From: Cobetia marina
Lineage (GTDB): Bacteria; Pseudomonadota; Gammaproteobacteria; Pseudomonadales; Halomonadaceae
Length of the DNA stretch: 64,000 bases
Reading direction: 5' to 3'
Assembly (NCBI RefSeq): GCF_001720485.1
Contig: NZ_CP017114.1
Coordinates: 2,976,001 to 3,040,000 of the forward strand
Shown: positions 34,503 to 44,156 of the stretch, one piece after another
Layout: each line of letters opens with the position of its first letter
How positions within the stretch are numbered: the first letter of the stretch is position 1
Position numbers and translations under genes: made by a program
The notes under the pieces: model-generated
Database searches by the model: none
The model's input: the letters and a program-made list of their open reading frames with translations, nothing else
What the model was told of the DNA's origin: nothing

Positions 34503-35945
34503 TCAGGCCAGCGTCTGACACATTCCCGTCCGCTTAGCCCGGTGAGCCTGGCTCATCCGATCCATCGCCCACACCATCGCCAATGTCAGCATGACGGCCC
34601 CCAGGGTGTGCGCCAGCGCCAGATCCAGTGGCAGCCACCACAGCACATTGGCGATCCCCAGCCCAGCCTGCAGCCCCCAGGCTGCCAGCGCCCAGCCCCA
34701 GGGATTGAGCGTCCCCGTGGACATGAAGCGCCTATTGCCCGCCAGCCTCGCCAGCGGGCATGCCAGTGAAGAGGAAGGTCGCGATGGAAGGACGGCCTCG
34801 GGATGCCCGGATTGCACATGACGCCGCTGGCGCCAGTAGAGCATCAGCAGCATTGCGCCCAGCAACACTGCTCCACCGCGATGCGCCAGATGGATGGCGG
34901 TACGCGCCTCCCCATGCAGCTGTCCGTGCAGATAGCTCGGGCCGACATCCTGAGACAGATGGAAGCCCTCTCCCCAATCCATCGCCGGCCATAGCGAGCC
35001 ATTGCAGGTGGGGAAACCCTCGCAGGCGAGTCCGGCATAATTGCTCGAGGTCCAGCCTCCCAATGCCAGCTGTCCAAGCAACAGTGCCGCTGCCAGCGTG
35101 GCCAGCCACGGCTGACGCAAGACACGATGCCCGTGATCGTCCGCCGCCTTGGGCAGCGTTGCTCTCGCGTCACGCGCCGCCAGTCGTCGCGTCAGTGACA
35201 ACCACAGCAACAGCAGCAGACTCGCCACGCCCAGGCCGCCCAACAGATGCAACGTCACCACCTGTGGCCAGAGCTTCAGCGTGACGGTAAAGGCGCCGAA
35301 GGCACCTTGTATCAGCAATGCCGCCAGCAACAGCCAGCACCCTGCCAGCGGGAAACAGGTAGCCATGTCCAGCGCCCGATGACGCATGCCTGCCGCCGAC
35401 CGGGCGAGCCGCAGGCGGCGCTCACGCCGCCGGACACGCCAGCCCAGCACGAGTAATGCCAGTGACGCCAGCCCGAGCAGGCTCGCCGCATAGCGGTGAA
35501 TCATCTCAGCCCATGCCTTGTAGCCCTCCAGCGGGTGGTGAGGACTATGCAAGCTTGCCGTGTGCGCATCCGGCACCACCAGGGCGCCATAACAGCCAGG
35601 CCAATCGGGGCATCCCAGGCCGGCATCCACCAGGCGCGTCCAGGCCCCGAGGCCGATCACGAGAATGACCAGTCCCAGCATGCCGGCGACCAGATGCCGA
35701 GCCATCCGCCACACACGCAGGAGGTCTGTCTGACTGACTGCCTGCCGGGTCATCGAGTCATCAGCAGCGGTCAGCGGTGTGATTCCCGGCACACTCCCAG
35801 GCAAAGGATGCCCTGTCAGCGAAGTGGCAGAGGCTGAGGGACGCAGGAACGGTGGCGGGGGTATCAGCGCGGCACCGCGCTGACGGGCGCGCGCGCTGAC
35901 ACGGGGGCGCAGAGGGTAGCGCGGGTGCGAGACAAGGCGAGACAT
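34503..35945 (-). CDS. ctaA: heme A synthase (COX15/CtaA)
   Basis: 480-residue membrane enzyme that oxidises the C8 methyl of heme O to the formyl group of heme A. It has eight hydrophobic helices and the conserved GAWTRLVDAGLGCPDWPGCYG near residue 103, the EMIHRYAAS histidine and a later LVHRGG-type AHRGGAVLLGA histidine. The start at 35945 has GGGAG nine bases upstream and gives an unusual basic/Pro-rich N-terminal tail of ~80 residues. An ATG at 35753 would remove ~64 of them. It is last in the cox operon. Confidence 0.9.
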   Translation of the reverse strand: MSRLVSHPRYPLRPRVSARARQRGAALIPPPPFLRPSASATSLTGHPLPGSVPGITPLTAADDSMTRQAVSQTDLLRVWRMARHLVAGMLGLVILVIGLGAWTRLVDAGLGCPDWPGCYGALVVPDAHTASLHSPHHPLEGYKAWAEMIHRYAASLLGLASLALLVLGWRVRRRERRLRLARSAAGMRHRALDMATCFPLAGCWLLLAALLIQGAFGAFTVTLKLWPQVVTLHLLGGLGVASLLLLLWLSLTRRLAARDARATLPKAADDHGHRVLRQPWLATLAAALLLGQLALGGWTSSNYAGLACEGFPTCNGSLWPAMDWGEGFHLSQDVGPSYLHGQLHGEARTAIHLAHRGGAVLLGAMLLMLYWRQRRHVQSGHPEAVLPSRPSSSLACPLARLAGNRRFMSTGTLNPWGWALAAWGLQAGLGIANVLWWLPLDLALAHTLGAVMLTLAMVWAMDRMSQAHRAKRTGMCQTLA

Positions 35946-36006
35946 GGCGTATCTCCCTGCTGGAGAGCTAGGGGCGAGCGAGTGATCGACGCATCACACG
36001 CTCAGC

Positions 36007-36603
36007 TCAGCGCGGCGCAGCCGGATTGCGCTTGAGCAATCGGCGCACATCCTTCATGACGGCCTGCGGTGTGATCTCGGGGCCGTATGCCACCACGACT
36101 CGCCCCTGTGGGTCGATCAAGCGCAACGGCTGTGGCGAGGCCCCGGCACCATTCGCCGAGGGCCAATGGCCCAGCGCACGCTGCTCCCCCGGTACTTGGG
36201 GATGCTGAAAGGACTGCTCGGCCACCACCAGACGCCCCAGCCGCGGCGCCTCCTTGCCAAGGGCGCGGTGCAGACGCCACCAACGTTCGGCCTGCGCCGT
36301 GGCCAGCTCCGACCGACTCGGCTCCGGCCAGCTGAGCCAGAAACGCTGCTCATCCGCGCCCCGAGCGGCTCTGGGCGGCATGCCACTGTCATCCTCGGGC
36401 TGTCGCGGGGCTGATGCACTCACGAGATACTCCAGTGACCAGTCCTGCAGCGGCATCACGTCCGGCAGCAAGGCACCGTTCGCCACCCGCCCTTCGGGTA
36501 TCCCCACCTGCACACTCAGCATGGCCCACGCCAATGGCAACGGGGCAGACAGCAGCCCCAGCAATGCCACAAGTTTCAGACGCTGTCGCATCACGTGTGT
36601 CAT
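36007..36603 (-). CDS. cox-cluster membrane-anchored hypothetical protein
   Basis: 198 residues with an N-terminal helix (LVALLGLLSAPLPLAWAMLSV) and an extracytoplasmic domain ending in LRLIDPQGRVVVAYGPEITPQAVMKDVRRLL. This tail resembles the end of SCO/thioredoxin-like proteins, but no CxxxC copper motif is present. It sits between SURF1 and ctaA, where proteobacterial cox clusters often carry an uncharacterised protein of this size. ATG 36603 follows AGGAGG. Confidence 0.7.
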   Translation of the reverse strand: MTHVMRQRLKLVALLGLLSAPLPLAWAMLSVQVGIPEGRVANGALLPDVMPLQDWSLEYLVSASAPRQPEDDSGMPPRAARGADEQRFWLSWPEPSRSELATAQAERWWRLHRALGKEAPRLGRLVVAEQSFQHPQVPGEQRALGHWPSANGAGASPQPLRLIDPQGRVVVAYGPEITPQAVMKDVRRLLKRNPAAPR

Positions 36604-36638
36604 ACCACCTCCTCCAGAGCAAGACGTCCCTTGACTCG

Positions 36639-37460
36639 CTAGACCTGACGCTGACGCAGCGCGGCCTGTCGTTGGCGGCGCGCGCCCACGATCATCACCA
36701 CCGCCGCACCGAGACTGAGCCCCAGCCACTGCAGGGCATAGGCGTAATGGCGCTCAGGCGTCATGTTGCTCGGCTGCCACCAGGGCAAGAACCTTCCCGC
36801 ACCGCCGGTCTGGTGCACGATGCCGGCAAACGCCGGAGCGCCAAGCGTCTTCCAGGCACTCAGATCCACCTGCTGCAACCGCTGCCCCTCCCGGTTGGGG
36901 CCGAACAGTGGCCCACCGCTGGTCCCCTGGCCGTTCAACCACTGCCAGCGACCCCTGATCACCTGAGAGCCTTCAGGGGTGGTGAACTCCGGGTCCGCAC
37001 GTGGCGCTGGCGATGCCACGAAGCCCCGCTCCACCAGCCACCAGCGGCCATCCAGCGTTCGAAAGGGCGTGAGCACCGCCACGCCATGGCGCTTGTCCAG
37101 CGTGCGGTTGTCCAGCAGCAGGCTGTGCTCCGCGAGCCACTCGCCGCGCAGCTCGATCAGGCTGGCACTGGCGGGCGGTGCCGTCGGCATCACCAGCTCC
37201 GGCGCGCTGGCGGTATCCTCCAGATGCTGGGCACGCGCCTGGCCACGCATCACCTGCCAGCTGCACAGACACAGGCCGAGCACGATCAGGCATCCCCAGA
37301 ACAGCCACCAGCCGCGTCCGACCTGGCGCTCCTGCGTCGCTGTGGATGACGCCTGCGCCGCTGGCACTGACTTGCGCTTGTCAGCCGGATGAGCTCGACT
37401 GTCACAAGCGAGTGCTGCGCTGTGCTCACCCGCCACTGTCTGCGCCCCGGGAGGTGACAT
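36639..37460 (-). CDS. SURF1 family cytochrome oxidase assembly protein
   Basis: 273 residues from ATG 37460: two membrane helices (WWLFWGCLIVLGLCLCSWQV and LQWLGLSLGAAVVMIVGA) flanking a periplasmic domain with the SURF1 segments RGEWLAEHSLLLDNRT, WWLVERGFV and the final YALQWLGLS. It assists heme a3 insertion into CoxA. The start is uncertain: ATG 37460 lies on top of the DUF2909 start on the other strand, and a GTG at 37367 would give ~242 residues. Confidence 0.85.
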   Translation of the reverse strand: MSPPGAQTVAGEHSAALACDSRAHPADKRKSVPAAQASSTATQERQVGRGWWLFWGCLIVLGLCLCSWQVMRGQARAQHLEDTASAPELVMPTAPPASASLIELRGEWLAEHSLLLDNRTLDKRHGVAVLTPFRTLDGRWWLVERGFVASPAPRADPEFTTPEGSQVIRGRWQWLNGQGTSGGPLFGPNREGQRLQQVDLSAWKTLGAPAFAGIVHQTGGAGRFLPWWQPSNMTPERHYAYALQWLGLSLGAAVVMIVGARRQRQAALRQRQV

Positions 37461-37650
37461 GCTGCTCAAATCGCTGATCGCGCTGGTCTTCGTCGGCATG
37501 CTGGCAAGTCTCATCGCCGGAGCCGGCTTTCTGTTACACGACGGCAGCCGCAGTCGACGCCTGCTGACGTCTCTCAAGTGGCGAGTGGGCCTGGCGGTCT
37601 GTCTGGTGATTCTGCTGGTCATGGGCTTCTCCACCGGAATGCTGAACTGA
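37459..37650 (+). CDS. DUF2909 twin-transmembrane protein
   Basis: 63-residue protein of two hydrophobic helices (SLIALVFVGMLASLIAGAGFLL and VGLAVCLVILLVMGFSTGML) joined by a basic loop. It fits the small DUF2909 family found next to cytochrome oxidase genes. GGAGGTGAC lies directly before the ATG. It is antisense to the cox operon, its start overlapping the SURF1 start and its end 27 bp from the coxC end. Its role is unknown, perhaps in oxidase assembly. Confidence 0.82.
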   Translation: MLLKSLIALVFVGMLASLIAGAGFLLHDGSRSRRLLTSLKWRVGLAVCLVILLVMGFSTGMLN

Positions 37651-37677
37651 CTCGCGCTCGACGCTCTTCGGCCTGCC

Positions 37678-38538
37678 TCAGAACACGTAGACGAACAGAA
37701 ACAGGCCGATCCACACCGCATCGACGAAGTGCCAATACCAGGCAGCCGCCTCGAAGGCGAAATGGCGCTCGCGGGAAAAATGACCGCGAATCACCCGAAC
37801 CAGCATCACGATCAGGATCACGGTGCCGATGGTGACATGCAGGCCATGAAAGCCGGTCAGCAGGAAGAAGGTACCGCCATAGACACCGGCTTGAAGCGTC
37901 AGCCCCAGATGATGCCAGGCCTCGTAATATTCGAGCCCCTGCAACAGCAGGAAGCACACCCCAAGCGTCACGGTACCCGCCAGCCAGTTGCGCGCCGTGC
38001 GGCGATATCCCATCTTCAGCGCCTCATGGGCCACCGTCAGGGTGACACTGGAACTGACCAGCAGCAGCGTATTGGCCAGCGGCAACTGCCAGGGGGACAG
38101 CACTTCCTTCGGTCCGGCAATGCTGGCATCCGGCGGATTCATCAAGGGCCAGCTGGCCGTGAAATCAGGCCACAACAGGGCCGTCACGCCCTTGGCACCC
38201 TCGCCATCCAGCCATGGCAACGCGAAAGTACGTACGTAGAACAACGCGCCGAAGAAGGCAGCGAAGAACATCAGTTCAGAGAAGATGAACCACGCCATGC
38301 CCCAACGAAACGAGCGGTCCATCTGATCGTCGTAAAGGCCGCCCATCGACTCGCGAACGACATCGCGAAACCATCCTGCCATCACCAGCACCACGGCCAG
38401 CATGCCGATGCCTGACAACCAGGCGGCGCTGCCATGCACCATCCAGATTCCCGTGCCGATCATCATCCCACCCACGGCCAGCACACCGAGGATGGGCCAG
38501 GCACTATGTGCCGGAACGTAATAGCTGCCACCGCTCAT
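37678..38538 (-). CDS. coxC: cytochrome c oxidase subunit III
   Basis: 286-residue subunit with seven membrane helices. It shows WFIFSELMFFAAFFGALFY, the conserved YEAWHHLGLTLQAGVYGGTFFLLTGFHGLHV and the terminal WYWHFVDAVWIGLFLFVYV. It stabilises the oxidase core and its proton uptake. Its ATG overlaps the ctaG stop (ATGA). Confidence 0.96.
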   Translation of the reverse strand: MSGGSYYVPAHSAWPILGVLAVGGMMIGTGIWMVHGSAAWLSGIGMLAVVLVMAGWFRDVVRESMGGLYDDQMDRSFRWGMAWFIFSELMFFAAFFGALFYVRTFALPWLDGEGAKGVTALLWPDFTASWPLMNPPDASIAGPKEVLSPWQLPLANTLLLVSSSVTLTVAHEALKMGYRRTARNWLAGTVTLGVCFLLLQGLEYYEAWHHLGLTLQAGVYGGTFFLLTGFHGLHVTIGTVILIVMLVRVIRGHFSRERHFAFEAAAWYWHFVDAVWIGLFLFVYVF

Positions 38539-39128
38539 CGTTCACCTCCTGCAGAGTTCTCTGCCAGGTCGCCCGCCGGCATCGACGGCATCGTGACCGG
38601 GTAAAGGGTATAGGCCAGCGTCAGATCGCGAATGCCCTCGGGGAGATCCGGGTCCACCTGGAAGACCAGCGGCAACTCGCGCCGCTCTCCCGCCGCCAGC
38701 GTCTGTTCCTGAAAGCAGAAACACATGATCTTGCGCAGATGCAGCGAGCCCTCGGCAGGACTGACGCTTGGGACCGCACGACCACGCACCGGATGATCGG
38801 CGTGATTGGTGAACACGAAGCGTGCGCGGTACTGGCCACCGGGGTGGATGCGGAACTGCTCATCCAGCGCCTCGAGTGTCCAGGGCAGACCCTGTCCCTG
38901 CTGGGTGATGAAGCGCACCGAGACCCAACGGCTCTCGTCGATCTCCATGGCCACCGCAGCCCTGGCCTGACTGGCGGCCTTGCCATTGAGGCCCGTGAGA
39001 TTGCAGAAGACGTCATAGAGCGGCACCAGCGCGAAGGCGAAGCCCAGCATCCCGACCAGCGCCAGCAGCGTGCGCCGCACGGTACGTGCCACCGCCTGTT
39101 GCTGTGCTGCGTGATCGCGTGAGGACAT
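38535..39128 (-). CDS. ctaG: cytochrome c oxidase assembly protein CtaG (Cox11)
   Basis: 197-residue bitopic protein: one N-terminal helix (TLLALVGMLGFAFALVPLYDVFCNLTG), then a periplasmic immunoglobulin-like domain with the copper motif CFCFQEQTL near residue 135. It delivers copper to the CuB site of CoxA. AGGAGAG precedes ATG 39128. It sits between coxA and coxC, a standard proteobacterial order. Confidence 0.95.
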   Translation of the reverse strand: MSSRDHAAQQQAVARTVRRTLLALVGMLGFAFALVPLYDVFCNLTGLNGKAASQARAAVAMEIDESRWVSVRFITQQGQGLPWTLEALDEQFRIHPGGQYRARFVFTNHADHPVRGRAVPSVSPAEGSLHLRKIMCFCFQEQTLAAGERRELPLVFQVDPDLPEGIRDLTLAYTLYPVTMPSMPAGDLAENSAGGER

Positions 39129-39155
39129 GTCACTCTCCTGGCCGCTGGCTATCGC

Positions 39156-40820
39156 TCAGCGGATGATCTGACCATCGCGGGTCTGCGGCGGTATCTCGAA
39201 GGTATGCAGCGGTGCCGGGCTTGGCACGCTCCACTCAAGATCCACCGCCCCTTCCCAGGCCTTGGCTGGCGCCCTGACACCGCCGCGCGCGCACTTGATG
39301 ATCACGACCAGGAACAGCAGCTGCGAGATACCGAACAGGAAGGCCCCGATACTGGACAGCATGTTGAAGTCGGCGAATTGCAGCGCGTAATCCGGAATGC
39401 GCCGTGGCATGCCGGCCAGCCCCGAGAAGTGCATCGGGAAGAAGGTGAGATTGACGCCGATGACCGACATCCAGAAATGCCATTTCGAGAGCCCCTCGTG
39501 GGGATAGAAGCCGGTCCACTTGGGTAGCCAGTAATAGGCCCCGGCGAGAATCGCGAACAACGCGCCGGGCACCAGTACGTAATGGAAATGGGCCACCACG
39601 AAATAGGTGTCGTGATACTGGAAATCCGCTGGCGCGATGGCCAGCATCAACCCCGAGAAGCCGCCGATGGTGAACTGGACGATGAAGGCGATGGCAAACA
39701 GCATCGGGGGCTCGAAGCTCAAGGAGCCACGGAACATGGTGGCGATCCAGTTGAAGACCTTCACGCCGGTCGGCACCGCGATCAGCATCGTCGTGTACAT
39801 GAAGAACAGCTCCGCCACCAATGGCAGGCCGACGGCGAACATGTGATGCGCCCAGACCAGGAAGGACATGATGGCGATGGAGCCGGTGGCGTAGACCATC
39901 GAGGCGTAGCCGAACAATCGCTTGCGCGAGAAGGTCGGCACGATGGCGGACACGATCCCGAAGGCCGGCAGGATCATGATGTAGACCTCAGGATGGCCGA
40001 AGAACCAGAACAGATGCTGGAACAGCACCGGGTCTCCCCCGCCTGCGGCATTGAAGTAGCTGGTGCCGAAGTTGATGTCGAACAGCATCATGGTGATGGC
40101 ACCCGCCAGCACCGGCATCACCGCGATCAGCAGGAAAGCGGTGATCAACCAGGTCCAGACGAACAGCGGCATGTCCATCAGGCGCATGCCCGGCGCACGC
40201 AGATTGAGGATGGTGGCGATGATGTTGATGGCGCCGAGAATCGAGCTGATGCCGGCGATGTGCAGCGAGAAGATGAAGAAGCTGGTCGAGGGCGGCGCAT
40301 AGGTGGTGGAAAGCGGTGCGTAGAAGGTCCAGCCGAAGTTGGGACCCCCGCCCTCCATCAACAGGGTGGAAAGCAGCAGCAGGAAGGCGACCGGCAACAG
40401 CCAGAAGCTGAAGTTGTTGAGACGCGGAAGCGCCATGTCAGGGGCGCCGATCTGCAGCGGAATCATCCAGTTGGCCAGTCCCGTGAAGGCCGGCATGATG
40501 GCACCGAACACCATGATCAGCCCATGCATGGTGGTCATCTGGTTGAAGAACTCCGGCTGCACCATCTGCAGGCCGGGCTGAAAGAGCTCGGTACGGATCA
40601 CCAGTGCCATGATGCCGCCGATGAACAGCATGCTCAGCGAGAAGATCAGATAGAGCGTGCCGATATCCTTGTGGTTGGTGGTCAATAGCCAGCGCAGCAT
40701 GCCGCGCGGCGCGGTGCCATGGCCTCCTCCCGCATGGGAGCCGCCTGCGGAATAGCCGCCGGCTGCCCCCTCGCTCTCGCTGGCCTGAAGTACCGCCTTG
40801 CGTGGCTGTTCACTGGCCAT
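39156..40820 (-). CDS. coxA: cytochrome c oxidase subunit I
   Basis: 554-residue catalytic subunit with 12 helices. CuB and Tyr-His crosslink region: [18 protein letters not shown]; further CuB histidines in WAHHMFAVG; heme ligands in [10 protein letters not shown] and [11 protein letters not shown]. It has a Gly/Ser-rich N-terminal tail of ~40 residues. It reduces O2 to water and pumps protons. AGGAGG precedes ATG 40820. Confidence 0.97.
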   Translation of the reverse strand: MASEQPRKAVLQASESEGAAGGYSAGGSHAGGGHGTAPRGMLRWLLTTNHKDIGTLYLIFSLSMLFIGGIMALVIRTELFQPGLQMVQPEFFNQMTTMHGLIMVFGAIMPAFTGLANWMIPLQIGAPDMALPRLNNFSFWLLPVAFLLLLSTLLMEGGGPNFGWTFYAPLSTTYAPPSTSFFIFSLHIAGISSILGAINIIATILNLRAPGMRLMDMPLFVWTWLITAFLLIAVMPVLAGAITMMLFDINFGTSYFNAAGGGDPVLFQHLFWFFGHPEVYIMILPAFGIVSAIVPTFSRKRLFGYASMVYATGSIAIMSFLVWAHHMFAVGLPLVAELFFMYTTMLIAVPTGVKVFNWIATMFRGSLSFEPPMLFAIAFIVQFTIGGFSGLMLAIAPADFQYHDTYFVVAHFHYVLVPGALFAILAGAYYWLPKWTGFYPHEGLSKWHFWMSVIGVNLTFFPMHFSGLAGMPRRIPDYALQFADFNMLSSIGAFLFGISQLLFLVVIIKCARGGVRAPAKAWEGAVDLEWSVPSPAPLHTFEIPPQTRDGQIIR

Positions 40821-40850
40821 GACACGCCTCCTGAATGCGTCGCTTGCACG

Positions 40851-42011
40851 CTATTGAGACAGCTGTTCCTTGATGACGGCTGGCTGTACCAGCTCGCCGG
40901 TATCGTTGCCCCAGGCATTGCGCTCATAGGTGATGACAGCCGCAAGCTCGACCGGACTGAGCACATCGGCGAAGGCCGCCATGGGCGTGCCTGCCTTGCC
41001 GTTCACCACGATATCGATGTGCGCCTGCATGTCCTGCGTGACGATGGCACTCCCCACCAATGAGGGGAATGCCGGGGGCATGCCCTGTCCATCCGGCTGG
41101 TGGCAGGCGGAGCAGATGGTGGCGTAGGTCTTCTCGCCCTTCTCCATCAACTCCTCGAGACTCCAGTCGCGTCCGGCATCATTGCGTGACGCTTCGGCCT
41201 CGGCCTTGCGTGCGATCAGCCACTCGTCGAATTCGGCCTCCGGCAGCGCCTCGACCACCACCGGCATGAAACCGTGGTCCTTGCCGCACAGCTCGGTGCA
41301 TTGGCCGCGATAGGTGCCGGGTGTCTCGATGCGGGTCCAGGCCTCGTTGATGAAGCCGGGGATGGCGTCCTTCTTGACGCCGAAGTCCGGCACCCACCAG
41401 GAGTGGATGACATCGGAGGACGTCGTCAGGAAGCGCACCTTGCGATTGATGGGCAGCACCAGCGGATTGTCGACTTCCAGCAGGTAATGCTCGCCCTTGG
41501 CGGCGGTGTTGTTGATCTGCTCGCGCGGGGTCGCGAGACTTGAGGTGAAGGCGACATCCTCGCCCAGATACTCATATTGCCAGCGCCATTGGTGCCCGGT
41601 GATCTTCACGTCAAGCGCCGATTCGGAGGCGTCGTACATGTCCTTGAGGGTGGCGGTGGCGGGAACTGCCATCACCACCAGGATCAGCAACGGGATGGCG
41701 GTCCATAGAATCTCGATGCGGGTGTTCTCGTGGAAGCTGGCCGCGACCGCACCACGCGACTTGCGATGCTTGACCATCGCGTACCCCATCACACCGAACA
41801 CCACGATCCCGATGACCACACAGATCCAGAAGATGATCATATGCAGGGAGTGGATCTCGCGACTGACGGCCGTGACGCCGACCGGCATGTTGTATTCGAC
41901 TCCCCATGCCGCGGGAACGAGCCCCATCAGTGACACCGCCGTCATCGGGCGCCACGAGCGCCGCCACCGGAGTGCGGTGACACGGGAAAGGCATTCCGCG
42001 ATCCACGACAT
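40851..42011 (-). CDS. coxB: cytochrome c oxidase subunit II with fused cytochrome c domain (caa3)
   Basis: 386 residues: a cleavable leader, two helices (HSLHMIIFWICVVIGIVVFG and IPLLILVVMAVPATAT), the CuA cupredoxin domain (HSWWVPDFGVKKDAIPG and CTELCGKDHGFMPVVV), then a C-terminal class I cytochrome c with CSACH near residue 298 and Met ligand in GTPMAAF. The fused heme domain defines a caa3-type oxidase. AAGGAGG precedes ATG 42011; the frame is open to 42257. It is first in the operon. Confidence 0.95.
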   Translation of the reverse strand: MSWIAECLSRVTALRWRRSWRPMTAVSLMGLVPAAWGVEYNMPVGVTAVSREIHSLHMIIFWICVVIGIVVFGVMGYAMVKHRKSRGAVAASFHENTRIEILWTAIPLLILVVMAVPATATLKDMYDASESALDVKITGHQWRWQYEYLGEDVAFTSSLATPREQINNTAAKGEHYLLEVDNPLVLPINRKVRFLTTSSDVIHSWWVPDFGVKKDAIPGFINEAWTRIETPGTYRGQCTELCGKDHGFMPVVVEALPEAEFDEWLIARKAEAEASRNDAGRDWSLEELMEKGEKTYATICSACHQPDGQGMPPAFPSLVGSAIVTQDMQAHIDIVVNGKAGTPMAAFADVLSPVELAAVITYERNAWGNDTGELVQPAVIKEQLSQ

Positions 42012-42407
42012 CGGCGCCTCCTTGTCATTGTTATCGAGAGCCTCATCCGGATGACGGCAATGAGCGACTCCCTGTGCTCCGACTTGCTTGGAGTATAGAA
42101 GAGCTGGGCGGAACACAAGGTCGCGTGGATCAACCCACTGATACTCCTTGGTCGCAAGGCGAGGAAGTGCAACAGCGGCTACGCGGTTCCACCAGACAAG
42201 CGCCGGCAGGGCCCCGGGCGACTTCCGCGATGTCTCCACGCACCGCGTGCATTCCACCTGCTTGCCTGCGCTTGCAGACAGGGGCCACGTCGGGTCAGCC
42301 CGGGGCGACCAATGGCGAAGTTATATGCACAAACATAGATGTTAGCGTCACGCCGATGACACGCCATGCATTGCCGTCGCCCACTCACACGCCTACTGGA
42401 ACGCCCC
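42012..42407. other. divergent promoter region coxB / cstA
   Basis: 396 bp between two divergent operons, with no credible gene. The most AT-rich part is near 42320-42350. I see no clear operator; promoters for both units must be here. Confidence 0.5.
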
Positions 42408-44156
42408 ATGAACGCCATCTGGCTCGCCCTGTTCGGCTGTCTCGCCTTTGCCATCGGTTATCGCTTCTACTCGCGCTTTCTGGCGGAACGCATCTTCCGT
42501 CTCGACCCCGATTACGTGACTCCCGCCCATGCGCTGCGCGATGACACCGACTACCTGCCGACCAATCGCTGGATACTCTGGGGCCACCACTTCACCTCGG
42601 TCGCCGGTGCAGCGCCCATCGTCGGGCCGGCGATCGCCGTCTACTGGGGCTGGCTGCCGGCGGTGCTGTGGGTCGTGCTGGGCAGCCTGTTTGCCGCAGG
42701 AGTCCATGACTTCGGCACCTTGACGCTCTCGGCGCGTCACCGAGGCCAGTCCATCGGCACGCTGGCGGACAAGCTGATCGGCAAGCGCGCCAAGCTGTTG
42801 TTCCTGTTCATCATCCTGATTCTGGTGCTGATGCTGAACGCGGTGTTCGCCTGGGTGATCGCCAACCTGTTCATCAACTTCCCGGCCAGCGTGCTGTCGG
42901 TGCTCATCCAGATTCCGCTGGCGGTCTGGATCGGCCATCGTGTCTATCGGCGTGGCGGCAAGATGCTGTTGCCCTCGATACTGGCGCTGCTGGTGATGTA
43001 TGCCGCTGCCCTGCTGGCCGGCCAGTACGAATTCTTGCAGATTGATCTGGCCGGCACCTTCACCGCCATGGCAGGCGGCGAGGATGGCACCTTGCTGTTC
43101 GGCCTCTCACCGATCTCCAGTGCCTTCCTGGTGTGGATCGTCGTGCTGATGGCCTATGTCTACATCGCCTCGGTGCTGCCGGTGTGGAAGCTGCTGCAAC
43201 CGCGCGACACCATCAATTCCCATCAGCTGGTGGTCGGACTGGTGCTGCTGTATCTGGGGCTCGCCGTGGGCGGCCCACATCTCACGGCGCCGGCCTACAA
43301 CACCGAAGCCGAGATGTCCTTCTATCCGCTGCTGTTCATCACCATCGCCTGCGGCGCGATCTCGGGCTTCCATGGACTGGTCGCCTCGGGGACCACCTCC
43401 AAGCAGCTTGCCCATGAGCCGGATGCACGCATGATCGGCTACACCGGCGCACTGGGCGAAGGCATGCTGGCGCTGATTTCCATCATCGCGGTAGCGACCC
43501 TCTTCGGGACCCAGGCCGATTTCACCGCCACCTATTCAAGCTTCGCCGCCGCCGGTGCCAACGGGCTCTCCAGCTTCGTGGAGGGTGCAGGACAGCTGAT
43601 CTCGCACCTTGGCCTGCCGGCCAGCATCGGCAGTACCCTGGTGGCGGTCATCGTGGTGAGTTTCGCGGCCACCACACTGGATTCCGCGGTACGTCTGATG
43701 CGCTACATCATCGCGGAGCTAGGCAGCGAGTACGGCATGCCGGCACTCAGCCACAAGCACGTCGCGACCAGCATCGCGGTCATCTCCAGCGCCGCGCTGG
43801 TCATCCTGCCGCAGGGGCCCAAGGGCTTCGGTTCCGGCGGCTATCTGCTGTGGCCGCTGTTCGGGACCAGCAACCAGCTGCTGGCAGGGATCTCGCTGAT
43901 GCTGATTTCGGTCTGGCTCAAGCGTCAGGGACGCCCGGTGATCTACACCCTGGCTCCGATGGTCTTCCTGATGATCATGACCCTGTGGGCGATGGTGCAG
44001 CAGGTAGTCCTGGACTGGTCCGGCATGGGCAGCAACGACCCGCAATGGCTGCTGTTCACCTTCGGCAGCCTGATCATGGTGTTCGCGCTGTGGATTCTGC
44101 TGGAGGCCAGCCGCAGCCTGAAGGCACCCGCTCAGGTGAGCGCCCATGAGAGCTGA
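42408..44156 (+). CDS. cstA: carbon starvation CstA family transporter
   Basis: 582-residue membrane protein with about 15 helices. It has the CstA N-terminus (LFGCLAFAIGYRFYSRFLAERIF), the LPTNRWILWGHHFTSVAGAAPIVGPAIAVYWGW block, and SGFHGLVASGTTSKQLAHE. E. coli CstA and BtsT import pyruvate and possibly peptides. This shorter form lacks the C-terminal part of the ~700-residue versions. ATG 42408 is preferred over 42366. The stop overlaps the next gene by 11 nt. Confidence 0.92.
   Translation: MNAIWLALFGCLAFAIGYRFYSRFLAERIFRLDPDYVTPAHALRDDTDYLPTNRWILWGHHFTSVAGAAPIVGPAIAVYWGWLPAVLWVVLGSLFAAGVHDFGTLTLSARHRGQSIGTLADKLIGKRAKLLFLFIILILVLMLNAVFAWVIANLFINFPASVLSVLIQIPLAVWIGHRVYRRGGKMLLPSILALLVMYAAALLAGQYEFLQIDLAGTFTAMAGGEDGTLLFGLSPISSAFLVWIVVLMAYVYIASVLPVWKLLQPRDTINSHQLVVGLVLLYLGLAVGGPHLTAPAYNTEAEMSFYPLLFITIACGAISGFHGLVASGTTSKQLAHEPDARMIGYTGALGEGMLALISIIAVATLFGTQADFTATYSSFAAAGANGLSSFVEGAGQLISHLGLPASIGSTLVAVIVVSFAATTLDSAVRLMRYIIAELGSEYGMPALSHKHVATSIAVISSAALVILPQGPKGFGSGGYLLWPLFGTSNQLLAGISLMLISVWLKRQGRPVIYTLAPMVFLMIMTLWAMVQQVVLDWSGMGSNDPQWLLFTFGSLIMVFALWILLEASRSLKAPAQVSAHES

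Noticed and set aside
39582..40688. Plus-strand frame of 368 codons rich in His, Glu and Gln
   Set aside because: Antisense to coxA; the composition is the mirror of membrane-helix codons.
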